Positions 1 to 7,739 are shown, numbered from the stretch's first letter. The stretch: 14,906 nucleotides of DNA from Acidobacteriaceae bacterium (GCA_003156615.1 PMHI01000568.1:13965-28870); one strand, 5' to 3'. Numbers and translations are program-made. Notes: generated by a model from the sequence alone, not told the origin.

Positions 1-1320
1 TTCGCCGATGATCTCGAGGAGCGCGCCAAAGCCATGCGCCTCGATCGGGAACGAGAGGCGCGCCCAATTTCCTTCTCGTGTCAGATTCGGCTTGAGCTCA
101 ACACCGTGATACAGGTCGAAGTAACGCGCGCCATCGAGCGCCGGAACCGCGAGCTGTGTGCCGTCGGAGTCGTATTCGTTGCGATTGACAATTGTCCAAA
201 CTGTGGCTTTGTCGCGCGGCCATCGACTGGCGAAAATGCCAAACTGGATAGTGGGATAAAACGGCTCCCACTCCGGGCTCGTGAGAAAGGACGCGACTCC
301 TCGTTCGATTGTCGCCATGCGCCGCGTGGCTTCGCCATCGCGAGGCGTGATCCCATTCCAGATTCCCCAGATATTCTCCCAGCTTTCCCATCCCACTCCA
401 TTAAAGAAGGCGAACTGCAGATCATCGGTCTTATCCCGATTCCAGCGGTCGGAGATATTCACCATGTGCCGCGACTCCAGCCATTTGAAACGGTCCACGG
501 CGGGCACAAACTGAAACTTGTACTGTCCCCAGGTCATGATGTTCCAGGCAAGACCCTCGTCATGGGGAGGAACCTCTGGTTGGAATGCCAGTGGATGCCC
601 CGCTTTTTCTGCCGCCTGAAAAAATGCCAACGGAACTCCGTCCTGGGTATCTCCATTAATTCCGTCCCCATCGATTTCCGTCATCAGATGCGCAATAGCG
701 TCGGGCCACGATTGTTTTTGATCGCCCGTCCCTTGGTCCCACATCATCATAGGAAAGAGCACCCGCACGCCGCGCCGATGAAAGTCCGCTACCATCTGCT
801 TGACCCCGGCCAGCCCGCCAGGCATCGAGGCAATCATGTCTTGCTGGTTCCTGTTGTCGATGCCCATATTGGGGTAGGTCGGCCAAACTAAGACCGCGTC
901 GATTCCGCCGTATCGAGTTTGTAGATCGTCGAGATAGCGGTCGACGGTATATTTTCTGGCGACCGGGTCGTAGAAGTAGCGATCCTGAACCATCAATTGC
1001 GGTTGAATAAAACTGTGTTGCGTCCATTGCAGCGTGGGAATTTCATAGCGGTGGTCGTCGTACCCAATACGGATTTTTCTCTCCGTACGCCAATGCCTGA
1101 TGTCGTTCAGCCAGGCCTCGTGGGTCTCGCATGAACGGTCCACGTCGCTGGGCACCCACGGGTCTTTCGGCGAGTAGCAAAGAGGCGCAGCAATCATTGC
1201 CTCACCCTCAGTGATGTCGGGAACATATTTCGAGTCCTGCGCCGATGCCCTTTTCGCGAACGTCGCAACCCCCAAGAAAAATAAAATCGACCAGCAGCAA
1301 ATACCGAACCGGTGAAACAT
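1..1320 (-). CDS. Secreted TIM-barrel glycoside-hydrolase-like protein, 3' end outside the window
   Basis: This frame stays open for 440 codons from an ATG at 1320 to the window edge, so the C-terminus is missing. An AAGGAG ribosome binding site lies a few bases upstream. Residues 1-27 form a Sec signal peptide with a hydrophobic core and an ASA|QD cleavage site, so the product is exported. The mature part looks like a (beta/alpha)8 carbohydrate-active enzyme: alternating segments such as GIDAVLVWPTYP (139-150) and RGVRVLFPMMMWDQG (183-197), an acidic loop DGDGINGDTQDG (217-228), the aromatic-rich GVGWESWENIWGIWNG (308-323), and then a beta-rich region near 360-437 resembling a C-terminal beta-sandwich. 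I cannot assign a GH family or catalytic residues. The gene follows the GH2 gene after 73 bp with no visible terminator, so co-transcription is likely. From memory, similar proteins in Acidobacteriota can carry a C-terminal formylglycine-generating-enzyme-like domain; that would lie beyond this window and is not shown here. Confidence 0.75.
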   Translation of the reverse strand, partial: MFHRFGICCWSILFFLGVATFAKRASAQDSKYVPDITEGEAMIAAPLCYSPKDPWVPSDVDRSCETHEAWLNDIRHWRTERKIRIGYDDHRYEIPTLQWTQHSFIQPQLMVQDRYFYDPVARKYTVDRYLDDLQTRYGGIDAVLVWPTYPNMGIDNRNQQDMIASMPGGLAGVKQMVADFHRRGVRVLFPMMMWDQGTGDQKQSWPDAIAHLMTEIDGDGINGDTQDGVPLAFFQAAEKAGHPLAFQPEVPPHDEGLAWNIMTWGQYKFQFVPAVDRFKWLESRHMVNISDRWNRDKTDDLQFAFFNGVGWESWENIWGIWNGITPRDGEATRRMATIERGVASFLTSPEWEPFYPTIQFGIFASRWPRDKATVWTIVNRNEYDSDGTQLAVPALDGARYFDLYHGVELKPNLTREGNWARLSFPIEAHGFGALLEIIGE

Positions 1321-1393
1321 CACCTTCTCCTTTGGCTTAATTGCGTTTTTGTCTTATCCAACACCGGTTAGCAGCGGGCTCGCGAAACCAACA

Positions 1394-4084
1394 TTACTGC
1401 GACGTTGCCGAACAACCAATGGACATGTGGCTCACGTTCCATCCAGCTATGTCAATGCGTATCGGGGCCGGTTGCAGAGCTTGAAAGCTGGCTGTCAACT
1501 CACGAGTCTCACCGGGCAGAAGTGAAATGTAATTGTCGTTCCACAACACGGGAACGATATCTTTGCCGTCACCGCAACCAGTGAGGTTTAATTTGAGGAA
1601 GAATGCAAGATTCGCGCTCTTGTTCTGCAATCTGACGCGCGTGACTCGTCGATGATCTTCTTCTGTCGTCTGGCTGGTGGCCTCCACGCTCGTTTCCGGC
1701 AACTGCCGCAGCGCTCGAAAATCAGCGAACTCTTCCGCGAGCGCGCCGCCGACATTCGGATAGTGCGATATGGTTTCAGGCTTGGTGGAAAGCCAGTAGA
1801 AGTTCGATCCAACTACTTTTCCGGCGGAGTCGGTAACCGTCAGCTTCAGAAAATAGACCGGCGTCAAGTCTTTAATCTCAGGCAAGGCGAAGATCTTGTT
1901 ACTGCCGTCAGCAGCGGCATCGAAAGGTTCCTCTCGGGAAAATCGCCGCTTCATGTTCAGATCATAAATCTGCGCGGCCACTTTCAACTTCTTGGCATCC
2001 TGATATTGACTGCTCACTACCGAAATAGAGCGATCATCGTAGCCGTACAGGGGATGCAAAGGCTCCATCGCAATCTTCGCGCCGAAGTAGCCGCCAGCCG
2101 TACGAAGCTGGTAGTCGTAGAGGCTCCAGATCAGCGAAGGCCAGGCATTGTTCAACATCCAGATGATCACGCCGGTTGCGGTGGTGTATTTGTTGCGGCT
2201 ATAGGCTTCATACATCGCCCGCACCGCTTCATATCTCATCATTTGCGACTTAACGAGAAAGTCGTCGAGGCTGGAAGCGTCTCCGTAGCGCTCCTTCAGG
2301 CTCTTCGTGAATACGTGAAGATCTTTGAAATCGACAAGACCGCCATGGAAGTTCCACCAGTCGTCGATCGGCCAAAGGTGCTCCGGCGGCAGGATTTCCC
2401 TCAAGGTTTCGATTGGCGGAATGGCTGGTCCGGGTCCCGTTTCGGTGTTAAAGCCAAATGCCCCTCCGCGGTCACTGTCGTCCTCCGTCTTCTCATCCAT
2501 GAAGAACTCGGGCACGACGTACTCATACGGGCCGATCATTTTTACTCCGCTTTTACCCGAGACAGAGGTAGGCTGCTGGGATGCGGAGGAAAGAATCGGA
2601 TTTGGCCACAGATATTCTCGTTCAGCCGCGAGGTACATTCTCTCGATATTGGCCGGTGGAGGGTTGTCACTGCCATTCAGCCAAACCAGCATGCTGGGAT
2701 GAGAACGCAGCCGCAGGATTTGAGATCGCACTGACTGATCCGCAATTTCCACTTGTTCGCGTTCCCACTTCGGCCATGTTTCCCACAGCGAACACGACCA
2801 TCCGGCCATAATCAAAATGCCCTTCTCGTCGGCGAGATTAAAAAAATCGTCCGTCTCGAACATTCCTTCCAGTCGAATGGTGTTGAGACCCAGGTCTCGG
2901 ACGTACTCAAACTCTTCTTCGAAGCGCTTCTTACTTGCCCGCATCATGAGATCCATCGCCCAGCCGCCCCCGCGAATCAGCAACTTCTTGCCGTTGATGA
3001 AGAAAAGCAGGTGGTCGTTCGAATCTAACTGCGAAGTGATTTCCCGTATGCCGAAGGGCGTTTCGACGGTGTCGGAGTCATCTCCATTAATGATGAATCG
3101 CATTTGCAGCTGGTAAAGATTGGGCGTTCCCATTTGTGCCGGCCACCACAGCCGCGGATTCTCAATATTGAGTTGAGGGAAAGCACCGGGGTCGAGAACG
3201 ACGTCTCTGGTTTCCTGGGGCTTTAGGCTTACCTCCTGTGAAAATTGGATGCCCTCGATCCGACCTCGAAGCGTTCCGGTTTGCGGCTTGTCCGTGCCGT
3301 TTACTAGCCGAGCCACAACTGTAAGCTCGGCTTTTGTCACGCCAGACAGGTCAAGGTGAGACATGACGGCTGGGTACCGGAGAGCCACTGGGCCGCTGTT
3401 GGAGAGCAACACTTCGCGAAAAAGTCCCATGTAGCGATCCGGAAAACCCGGATTCCAATCCACGAACGAAATTGCCAGGTCATCCGTTTTTGTCGGAGGA
3501 TAGACCTTCACTGCAATTGCGTTTTGGGCGCCGATCCGTGCCAGGTGAGTGATGTTAAATTCGTAACTACGCCAGGCACCCGCGATCGTTCCTCCGTCCG
3601 CCAGTTGTTGTCCATTGATCCAGATGTCCGCACGGTAATTGATCCCCCCGAAGCGGAGCCAGATAACCTTCTGCTTGAAATTCTCGGGGACGGTGAATTC
3701 TGTGCGATACCACCAGGGAACTGCAAATTGGCTTTCCGGATCCATGGGCATTTCTGCCAGGATTTTGTCGTTTCTGAACTTATCGCCGATCAGGTTTCGT
3801 AGATTAATTCCAAAGTAGGGATCGGGAACGGTTTTGTCGCTCACTAGTGATCCAATGACCGTGCCGGGAACCACAGCCTTGTGCCAACCTGTAACTTGGA
3901 AGCCTGGAGTCGAGAGCGTTTCTCCGCCTTCCGTGACCTGGGCCGAAGACTGCAGGCTCCATTCCCCAACCGCTATCGATCCTCCGGATTCAAGCCCCGA
4001 GCGCCGTGGCTGAGCAAAGACATTTGGGAACTGTAACGCAGCGAGGAAAATGGGAAGGAATGTGCGAGAAACAAGATTGTTCAC
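1394..4084 (-). CDS. GH2 exo-beta-D-glucosaminidase (CsxA-like), secreted
   Basis: This is an 896-aa glycoside hydrolase family 2 enzyme that probably removes single D-glucosamine units from the non-reducing end of chitosan oligomers or a similar polymer. The domain order fits GH2: sugar-binding jelly roll (about 40-230, with VPWWYRTEF and FGGINYRADIWINGQQ), an immunoglobulin-like domain, the TIM barrel (about 345-670), and C-terminal beta domains. The motif VDWNPGFPDRYMGLFREV matches the exo-glucosaminidase branch. The acid/base position reads WLNGSDN (Asp473) instead of the NE pair of beta-mannosidases and beta-galactosidases; the nucleophile is probably Glu548 in FNTETGPG. In CsxA the equivalents are Asp469 and Glu541. 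I chose the GTG at 4084 because it gives a clean signal peptide (NNLVSRTFLPIFLAALQFPNVFA|QP) and has a GGAG box 10 bases upstream. The frame stays open back to an ATG at 4297 that overlaps the SIS stop codon, but that 71-codon extension is not protein-like and contains a promoter and operator. Confidence 0.9.
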   Translation of the reverse strand: MNNLVSRTFLPIFLAALQFPNVFAQPRRSGLESGGSIAVGEWSLQSSAQVTEGGETLSTPGFQVTGWHKAVVPGTVIGSLVSDKTVPDPYFGINLRNLIGDKFRNDKILAEMPMDPESQFAVPWWYRTEFTVPENFKQKVIWLRFGGINYRADIWINGQQLADGGTIAGAWRSYEFNITHLARIGAQNAIAVKVYPPTKTDDLAISFVDWNPGFPDRYMGLFREVLLSNSGPVALRYPAVMSHLDLSGVTKAELTVVARLVNGTDKPQTGTLRGRIEGIQFSQEVSLKPQETRDVVLDPGAFPQLNIENPRLWWPAQMGTPNLYQLQMRFIINGDDSDTVETPFGIREITSQLDSNDHLLFFINGKKLLIRGGGWAMDLMMRASKKRFEEEFEYVRDLGLNTIRLEGMFETDDFFNLADEKGILIMAGWSCSLWETWPKWEREQVEIADQSVRSQILRLRSHPSMLVWLNGSDNPPPANIERMYLAAEREYLWPNPILSSASQQPTSVSGKSGVKMIGPYEYVVPEFFMDEKTEDDSDRGGAFGFNTETGPGPAIPPIETLREILPPEHLWPIDDWWNFHGGLVDFKDLHVFTKSLKERYGDASSLDDFLVKSQMMRYEAVRAMYEAYSRNKYTTATGVIIWMLNNAWPSLIWSLYDYQLRTAGGYFGAKIAMEPLHPLYGYDDRSISVVSSQYQDAKKLKVAAQIYDLNMKRRFSREEPFDAAADGSNKIFALPEIKDLTPVYFLKLTVTDSAGKVVGSNFYWLSTKPETISHYPNVGGALAEEFADFRALRQLPETSVEATSQTTEEDHRRVTRVRLQNKSANLAFFLKLNLTGCGDGKDIVPVLWNDNYISLLPGETRELTASFQALQPAPIRIDIAGWNVSHMSIGCSATSQ

Positions 4085-4094
4085 TGGCTGTCTG

Positions 4095-4098
4095 CTCC
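4095..4098 (-). promoter_or_regulatory. Ribosome binding site deciding the GTG start of the GH2 gene
   Basis: GGAG on the minus strand lies 10 bases upstream of the GTG at 4084. Translation from this GTG begins directly with a short polar N-region and a hydrophobic core ending in VFA|QP, a typical signal peptide. The alternative ATGs at 4297 and near 4228 would put about 70 or 48 extra residues before this signal. Confidence 0.6.
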
Positions 4099-4178
4099 GG
4101 ATCTGGGGCGCAGGTTGGGTACTCGCCCTTCGTCGACTTGTCTGCTGCTGACCGTTTTCTAAAATGGCGGCCAATATC

Positions 4179-4192
4179 TGCAATCGATTTCG
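4179..4192. promoter_or_regulatory. LacI-type operator at the GH2 promoter
   Basis: The plus strand reads TGCAATCGATTTCG, matching the LacI-family pattern TGnAAnCGnTTnCA at nine of ten fixed positions (final A is G). It begins 12 bp downstream of the predicted -10 box, at about +6 to +20, a position where a bound repressor would block initiation. Very similar sites occur at 7779-7792 and 14784-14797. It lies between the SIS stop codon and the GTG start of the GH2 gene. Assignment to the LacI family rests on the pattern alone; no regulator gene is in the window. Confidence 0.6.
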
Positions 4193-4204
4193 AATCGAGA
4201 ACTG

Positions 4205-4234
4205 AATATAACTCTTGGCGAAGCTCATGAGCAA
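4205..4234 (-). promoter_or_regulatory. Predicted sigma-70-type promoter of the GH2 gene
   Basis: On the minus strand a -35-like TTGCTC (4229-4234) is followed after 18 bp by TATATT (4205-4210). The -35 box is imperfect, but the 18-bp spacer and the distance to the downstream operator agree with the two stronger promoters in this window. Transcription would begin near 4198, giving a leader of about 115 nt before the GTG. The GH2 gene could also be reached by read-through from the SIS gene, since I see no terminator between them. Confidence 0.5.
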
Positions 4235-4293
4235 ACCTTTGATTTTTGCTGTTTGTAGAGCCGGAGCCGCCAGGTGTGGCTGGAATCTCGGCA

Positions 4294-5358
4294 TCATTCC
4301 GCCGTTGTTACCTTGGCGATGCGTTCGAATTTTCCGGCTTCATGACCGGCCATTTGAGCAAGAGCGAGCGAGGTCATCTGGAGTGGAAGCATCTCAAGAA
4401 TCGGCCGGATCTGGTGGCCAACTGCGGACAAGCGAAATGCAGCTGCGTCCGCTTCGGGCCCAGCTAGAACAGCCTTCGCGCCGGCGGCGCGGATGTCCTC
4501 CACCAGCGCTCTGTTTAAGGGTTCCACCTGATCATCACCCGCAAATACTAAGACGAAGCAAGCTTCACTCAGCATCTCGAACGGACCGTGCCGAAAAGCG
4601 GCGCTACTAAGTCCTTCGGAGTGAAAATGTGCCGCTTCCTTCATGAGTAAGCCACCGACCCCACTGGCTGCGAGGGAGGGGCCTCGACCAGTCACAAAGA
4701 AATGGCGGATACCCCGCAGCTCCGCACTGATCGTATTCACGTGATTTTTCCAATAGGCGAGGTATCGCTCGACGGCCGGGGCGATCGGCTCGAGCCGGGC
4801 TTTCGTGGAGCTAAGATCTGTTGTAGCCATGTACTCGCCAATCCACGCCAAAGCCGCTAAAGAAGCTGTCGTGGTTTTGCACGCCACTGATGCCTCCGGG
4901 CCGGCCTGAATCAGCGCTACAACATCCGATTCCATCGCAAGCGGTGAAGCGGGATCATTGGTAACTCCGAGGATGGTTGCACCCTCACCCTTCATGCTCA
5001 GCAACCGGACTATTTCGCCACTGCGCCCTGACTGGGAAACAACTATGAGAACGGTTCGGTTTCCGAGTAGCCGAGGCATGAAGTGGATTAACTCAGACGT
5101 TTCCGCCATCAGAACAGAAAAACCAAGCTCGATCAGCTTTAGATACAGTGGAGTCAGGATATGAAAGGAGTTGCCCATTCCGGTGAGCACGATCGACTGA
5201 TATCTGGTCGCTGAAAGGCCTTTTGTAAAGTCGTTCAGCTCTTGCGACTCTGCCAGAACAGCAATCGTATCCCTTATAGCTCTTGGTTGATCTAGGATAT
5301 CCCGCACATACGCGCTCTCTGGGTACGCGCTCTCAACGGGACTGTGATCGTGGCTCAT
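4294..5358 (-). CDS. Double-SIS-domain sugar-phosphate deaminase/isomerase (NagB-II or GlmS-isomerase-like)
   Basis: This 354-aa cytoplasmic protein has two tandem SIS domains and the length typical of stand-alone GlmS-isomerase-like proteins. The first SIS domain contains VLTGMGNSFHIL and the phosphate-binding loop VVSQSGRSGE (106-115); the second contains VTGRGPSLAA, MKEAAHFHSEG and FRHGPFEML (His257). It ends with IAKVTTAE, whose lysine (349) matches the C-terminal ring-opening lysine of GlmS. The likely reaction is conversion of glucosamine-6-phosphate to fructose-6-phosphate plus ammonia, as in NagB-II, which suits the neighbouring exo-glucosaminidase. Other aminosugar phosphates, such as galactosamine-6-phosphate or fructosamine-6-phosphate, are possible. 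I chose the ATG at 5358, with GGA-rich sequence a few bases upstream, over a GTG at 5379 that lacks a ribosome binding site. Two active-site positions differ from GlmS (see findings). There is no glutaminase domain, so this is not a full GlmS. Confidence 0.8.
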   Translation of the reverse strand: MSHDHSPVESAYPESAYVRDILDQPRAIRDTIAVLAESQELNDFTKGLSATRYQSIVLTGMGNSFHILTPLYLKLIELGFSVLMAETSELIHFMPRLLGNRTVLIVVSQSGRSGEIVRLLSMKGEGATILGVTNDPASPLAMESDVVALIQAGPEASVACKTTTASLAALAWIGEYMATTDLSSTKARLEPIAPAVERYLAYWKNHVNTISAELRGIRHFFVTGRGPSLAASGVGGLLMKEAAHFHSEGLSSAAFRHGPFEMLSEACFVLVFAGDDQVEPLNRALVEDIRAAGAKAVLAGPEADAAAFRLSAVGHQIRPILEMLPLQMTSLALAQMAGHEAGKFERIAKVTTAE

Positions 5359-5738
5359 AGTATTTCCATCTTGCCGCACGATAAGTTATGACTTTTCGGC
5401 AAACCGTGTTCCTGACGATGCCGGGCAACAATGTCTTGATGCAGTTGACTTGCTCAGTGCTTTTCTCGACGCCAGATTCGCGCCGGCCAGTGGAGCAGAA
5501 ATGAAACGGTTCAGGTCTCGCAACCTTAAACATAGATATAAATCGAGTGGGTCCACCGGGCCGACACGGTGTGCGACGTCACCGCTTTCGCGCAGATGGT
5601 GGCCCATCCAATGCGGAATCCGCAGTGTGAGCCATACTTTGGCATGAAAGGGACCCTCGGGCACCACTGGCACGGTGCCCGAGGCAGCGCCGACTGAACA
5701 GGGTATGCCCCATCTCCGGCGCCGACCGCTGCTAATTC
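5359..5738. other. 380-bp intergenic region between the SIS gene and the secreted modular protein gene
   Basis: Apart from the hairpin at 5655-5684 I see no convincing element. There is no copy of the LacI-type operator and no clear -35/-10 pair on the minus strand for the SIS gene. A minus-strand open frame of 95 codons (5386-5673) starts with GTG inside the hairpin, has no ribosome binding site and shows no recognisable domain, so I do not call it a gene. Confidence 0.5.
5655..5684 (-). terminator. 11-bp perfect hairpin downstream of the secreted modular protein gene
   Basis: CCTCGGGCACC (5655-5665) and GGTGCCCGAGG (5674-5684) are perfect inverted repeats separated by 8 bases. The structure begins 54 bp after the stop codon of the gene at 5739-7718. 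On the minus strand it is followed by GTCCCTTTC, which is only a weak U-rich tract, so it is a plausible but not canonical intrinsic terminator. It could also protect mRNA ends. Confidence 0.45.
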
Positions 5739-7718
5739 TTAAGGCACCGTCAGCGTCACACTCACGAGACTAAACGAATCCATGGTCTCTCCTTGCAAAG
5801 GTACGAGATCAGCACTGGAACTCGCGTCTCCGTTGGACGAGAATGTCGCCCACATCGTCTCTCCGTTGGAGCTCGTCCAGCCATTCATAAAGTTGATTCC
5901 GAGGGAGGCGCCGACGTTATTTCCGTTAAATGATGAGGTCCCGAGATTTCCCCATCCGCCGAGGTTACTTGTTGCCGATTGGTAGTAGGCAATGGTGGTA
6001 AAAGGTCCCCAAGGATTCGGGGAATCATAAAATGCGGCTTGATTTACGTCACCCTGGCCCACAGAGATAAAGCGCTTGAGAGCAGAGTTGTAAACCATTT
6101 TAAGAGGGTTCATTGGCCTTGACCCATTGTCAATAAAGATAGGCTGCATATCCGACCAGGTGCTGCTCCATTGCGGAGTCCCTGCCGAGTTAAAGCCGGT
6201 AAAGACCTGATAATCAGCGTACGTCAGAATTTCGTTGGTGGGCGTGTAAGGAACTCTGGCCAGATAGGTGCAGGCACAACCGCCCCCGTTTCCAATGAAG
6301 TTCTCCTCGGTTGCGCCAAGCATGTAAACATAGTCGTCGATGGCGCCCGCATAACCCTTGCCATACTGAACGAATCCGCTGGGGCAAAATCCCGTTGCAG
6401 AACCGCTAGAGCTGCAGAATTGCCAATTCGTACCGTTATCCACCCAGGAATAGGCGTTACTGTCGGAATAAACGATTTCAACGTGGTTGGGTTCGCCGTA
6501 TGGCCCTCCGCTATCCCCCGATTCATAAATCCCGCCCAGGCCGTAGAAATTGCCCTCGATTTCGGCAATGTCGTTCACTTTGCCGTCAATTGTGCTTGCA
6601 TTCTCTGCCTCGTATCCACCATACACATTCAGCGCGTTGCTTGTGGTGATGGACGGAGCTGAGCCCGGGGCCGGAGCTGAACCCGTGAGTTCACTGATGC
6701 CGAAGCTCGTCTTGTACGTCGAACCAGTACTTGGATTCCAGAATCCTCCGCCGTCGCCGAAGAAGAGATACGTATCACCGTTGGCTCCCCAGGTGTTATT
6801 CCACAGGTCACTTTGGTTGAGTTGATTGAAGCCCGTCGACCAATTCCAAGTCATACCCGTGATCACAGTACTGGGACAGTATGCGGGGTCGCCGGTCGGA
6901 GTGGCCGATGGGGTCCTAACGCTGAGATCCTGGGTAGACACTGTGGTTGAGCCATCCATCGCCGACAAAACATAGCTATAGCTGGTCGAAGCCGCTACCC
7001 CCTGATCTGCGTGATAGAGAAGAGCAGTTGAGCTACCAATGCTTGTTCCGTTGCGGGTGAGGTCATAGGTTGTCGCTCCACTCACGGCCGACCACTGCAG
7101 CCCAACCACCACCGCCGAGGCGCAAGCCCAGCTGAACGTGCCATTCGGATTGGAGGTTGAAGCCCAATAACTGCTATCCCACTCAAACCATTGTCCACCA
7201 TTGGCCACGGTATAGAGATTGCCCCCGGACACAGTCAGCTCTAATCCTGCACCGGTGCCGGCCTGGCTGCCGTTCAGATAAATAAGGTTGCCCCCATTCG
7301 CCGTCTGAGTGCTGAAGGCCCAGATCCCCGCGCTGGTTACAACGTCGGTGGTGCTTGACGGCAACATAGTGGCGCCGTTCGCCGAAAGCGGGACGGGCGT
7401 GCCCGAGAGCTTGGTCCAACTAGAGCCCGACCATTCATACCAATCTGCGTGCGCACTATACGTATAGGCTTGGCCGCCATTGGCGATCAGAAGTTCTACG
7501 CCGTCCCCATTGGAACTGCTGCCGTTGAGCAGGATCAAGTTGCCTCCAGATCCGGTCGTGGAGCTGAAGGTCCAAGTCCCCGCGCTGTTCACAAGGCTTC
7601 CGCCGCCTGACGGCGTAATGCTCGATCCATCGATGGAATTGGTTGCAAAGGCTGGTGTCGTGAAGGCTAAAAGGAGGGTGAGGAGAAGCAGGCAAGCGCT
7701 GAACCGAAATGCATTCAT
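5739..7718 (-). CDS. Secreted modular protein: two beta-repeats, FN3-like domain and predicted beta-propeller
   Basis: This 659-aa exported protein has a clear signal peptide (1-26, hydrophobic LLLLTLLLAF, cleaved near AFA|TN). Residues about 29-110 and 111-193 are two copies of a module with the pattern S-A-G-x-W-x-F-S, G-G-N-L-I-x-L-N-G, then Y-x-W or F-E-W; such modules occur in secreted proteins of soil bacteria, but I know of no proven function. Residues about 194-272 look like a fibronectin type III domain (GLQWSAVSGATTYDLTRNG). Residues about 277-659 are rich in beta-strands with short repeated motifs (GDTYLFFGDGGGF, FYGLGGIYESGDSGGPYG, NPLKMVYNSALKRFISVGQG), suggesting a five-bladed propeller like DUF4185 or GH43-type folds. 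Catalytic residues cannot be assigned, so it may be an enzyme or a binding protein. A GGAGAG ribosome binding site supports the ATG at 7718. It has its own promoter and paired operators, so it is probably co-regulated with the receptor operon. Confidence 0.75.
   Translation of the reverse strand: MNAFRFSACLLLLTLLLAFTTPAFATNSIDGSSITPSGGGSLVNSAGTWTFSSTTGSGGNLILLNGSSSNGDGVELLIANGGQAYTYSAHADWYEWSGSSWTKLSGTPVPLSANGATMLPSSTTDVVTSAGIWAFSTQTANGGNLIYLNGSQAGTGAGLELTVSGGNLYTVANGGQWFEWDSSYWASTSNPNGTFSWACASAVVVGLQWSAVSGATTYDLTRNGTSIGSSTALLYHADQGVAASTSYSYVLSAMDGSTTVSTQDLSVRTPSATPTGDPAYCPSTVITGMTWNWSTGFNQLNQSDLWNNTWGANGDTYLFFGDGGGFWNPSTGSTYKTSFGISELTGSAPAPGSAPSITTSNALNVYGGYEAENASTIDGKVNDIAEIEGNFYGLGGIYESGDSGGPYGEPNHVEIVYSDSNAYSWVDNGTNWQFCSSSGSATGFCPSGFVQYGKGYAGAIDDYVYMLGATEENFIGNGGGCACTYLARVPYTPTNEILTYADYQVFTGFNSAGTPQWSSTWSDMQPIFIDNGSRPMNPLKMVYNSALKRFISVGQGDVNQAAFYDSPNPWGPFTTIAYYQSATSNLGGWGNLGTSSFNGNNVGASLGINFMNGWTSSNGETMWATFSSNGDASSSADLVPLQGETMDSFSLVSVTLTVP
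7140..7634 (-). repeat. Tandem duplication of an approximately 82-aa module inside the secreted protein
   Basis: Residues about 29-110 (7389-7634) and 111-193 (7140-7388) align along their length: SAGTWTFSS with SAGIWAFST, GGNLILLNGS with GGNLIYLNGS, GVELLIANGG with GLELTVSGGN, and WYEWSGSSW with WFEWDSSYW. The copies have diverged, so this is an old domain duplication, not a recent DNA repeat. Confidence 0.8.
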
Positions 7719-7739
7719 TGAATCTCTCCAGGGGGAAGT

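Noticed and set aside
34..891. Long plus-strand open frame of 285 codons
   Set aside because: It lies antisense to the TIM-barrel-like gene, which has a ribosome binding site, signal peptide and coherent protein sequence; the antisense translation does not look like a protein domain.
1652..2734. Plus-strand open frame of 360 codons antisense to the GH2 gene
   Set aside because: The GH2 frame is certain from its motifs; the antisense product is Arg/His-rich with no domain, as expected for the complement of a GC-rich gene.
4147..4160. Possible second operator between the GH2 operator and its GTG start
   Set aside because: AGAAAACGGTCAGC (minus strand) keeps the central CG and the left AA but misses several fixed positions, so it is not better than chance.
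5386..5673. 95-codon minus-strand open frame upstream of the SIS gene
   Set aside because: It starts with GTG inside a hairpin, has no ribosome binding site and shows no recognisable domain or signal peptide.
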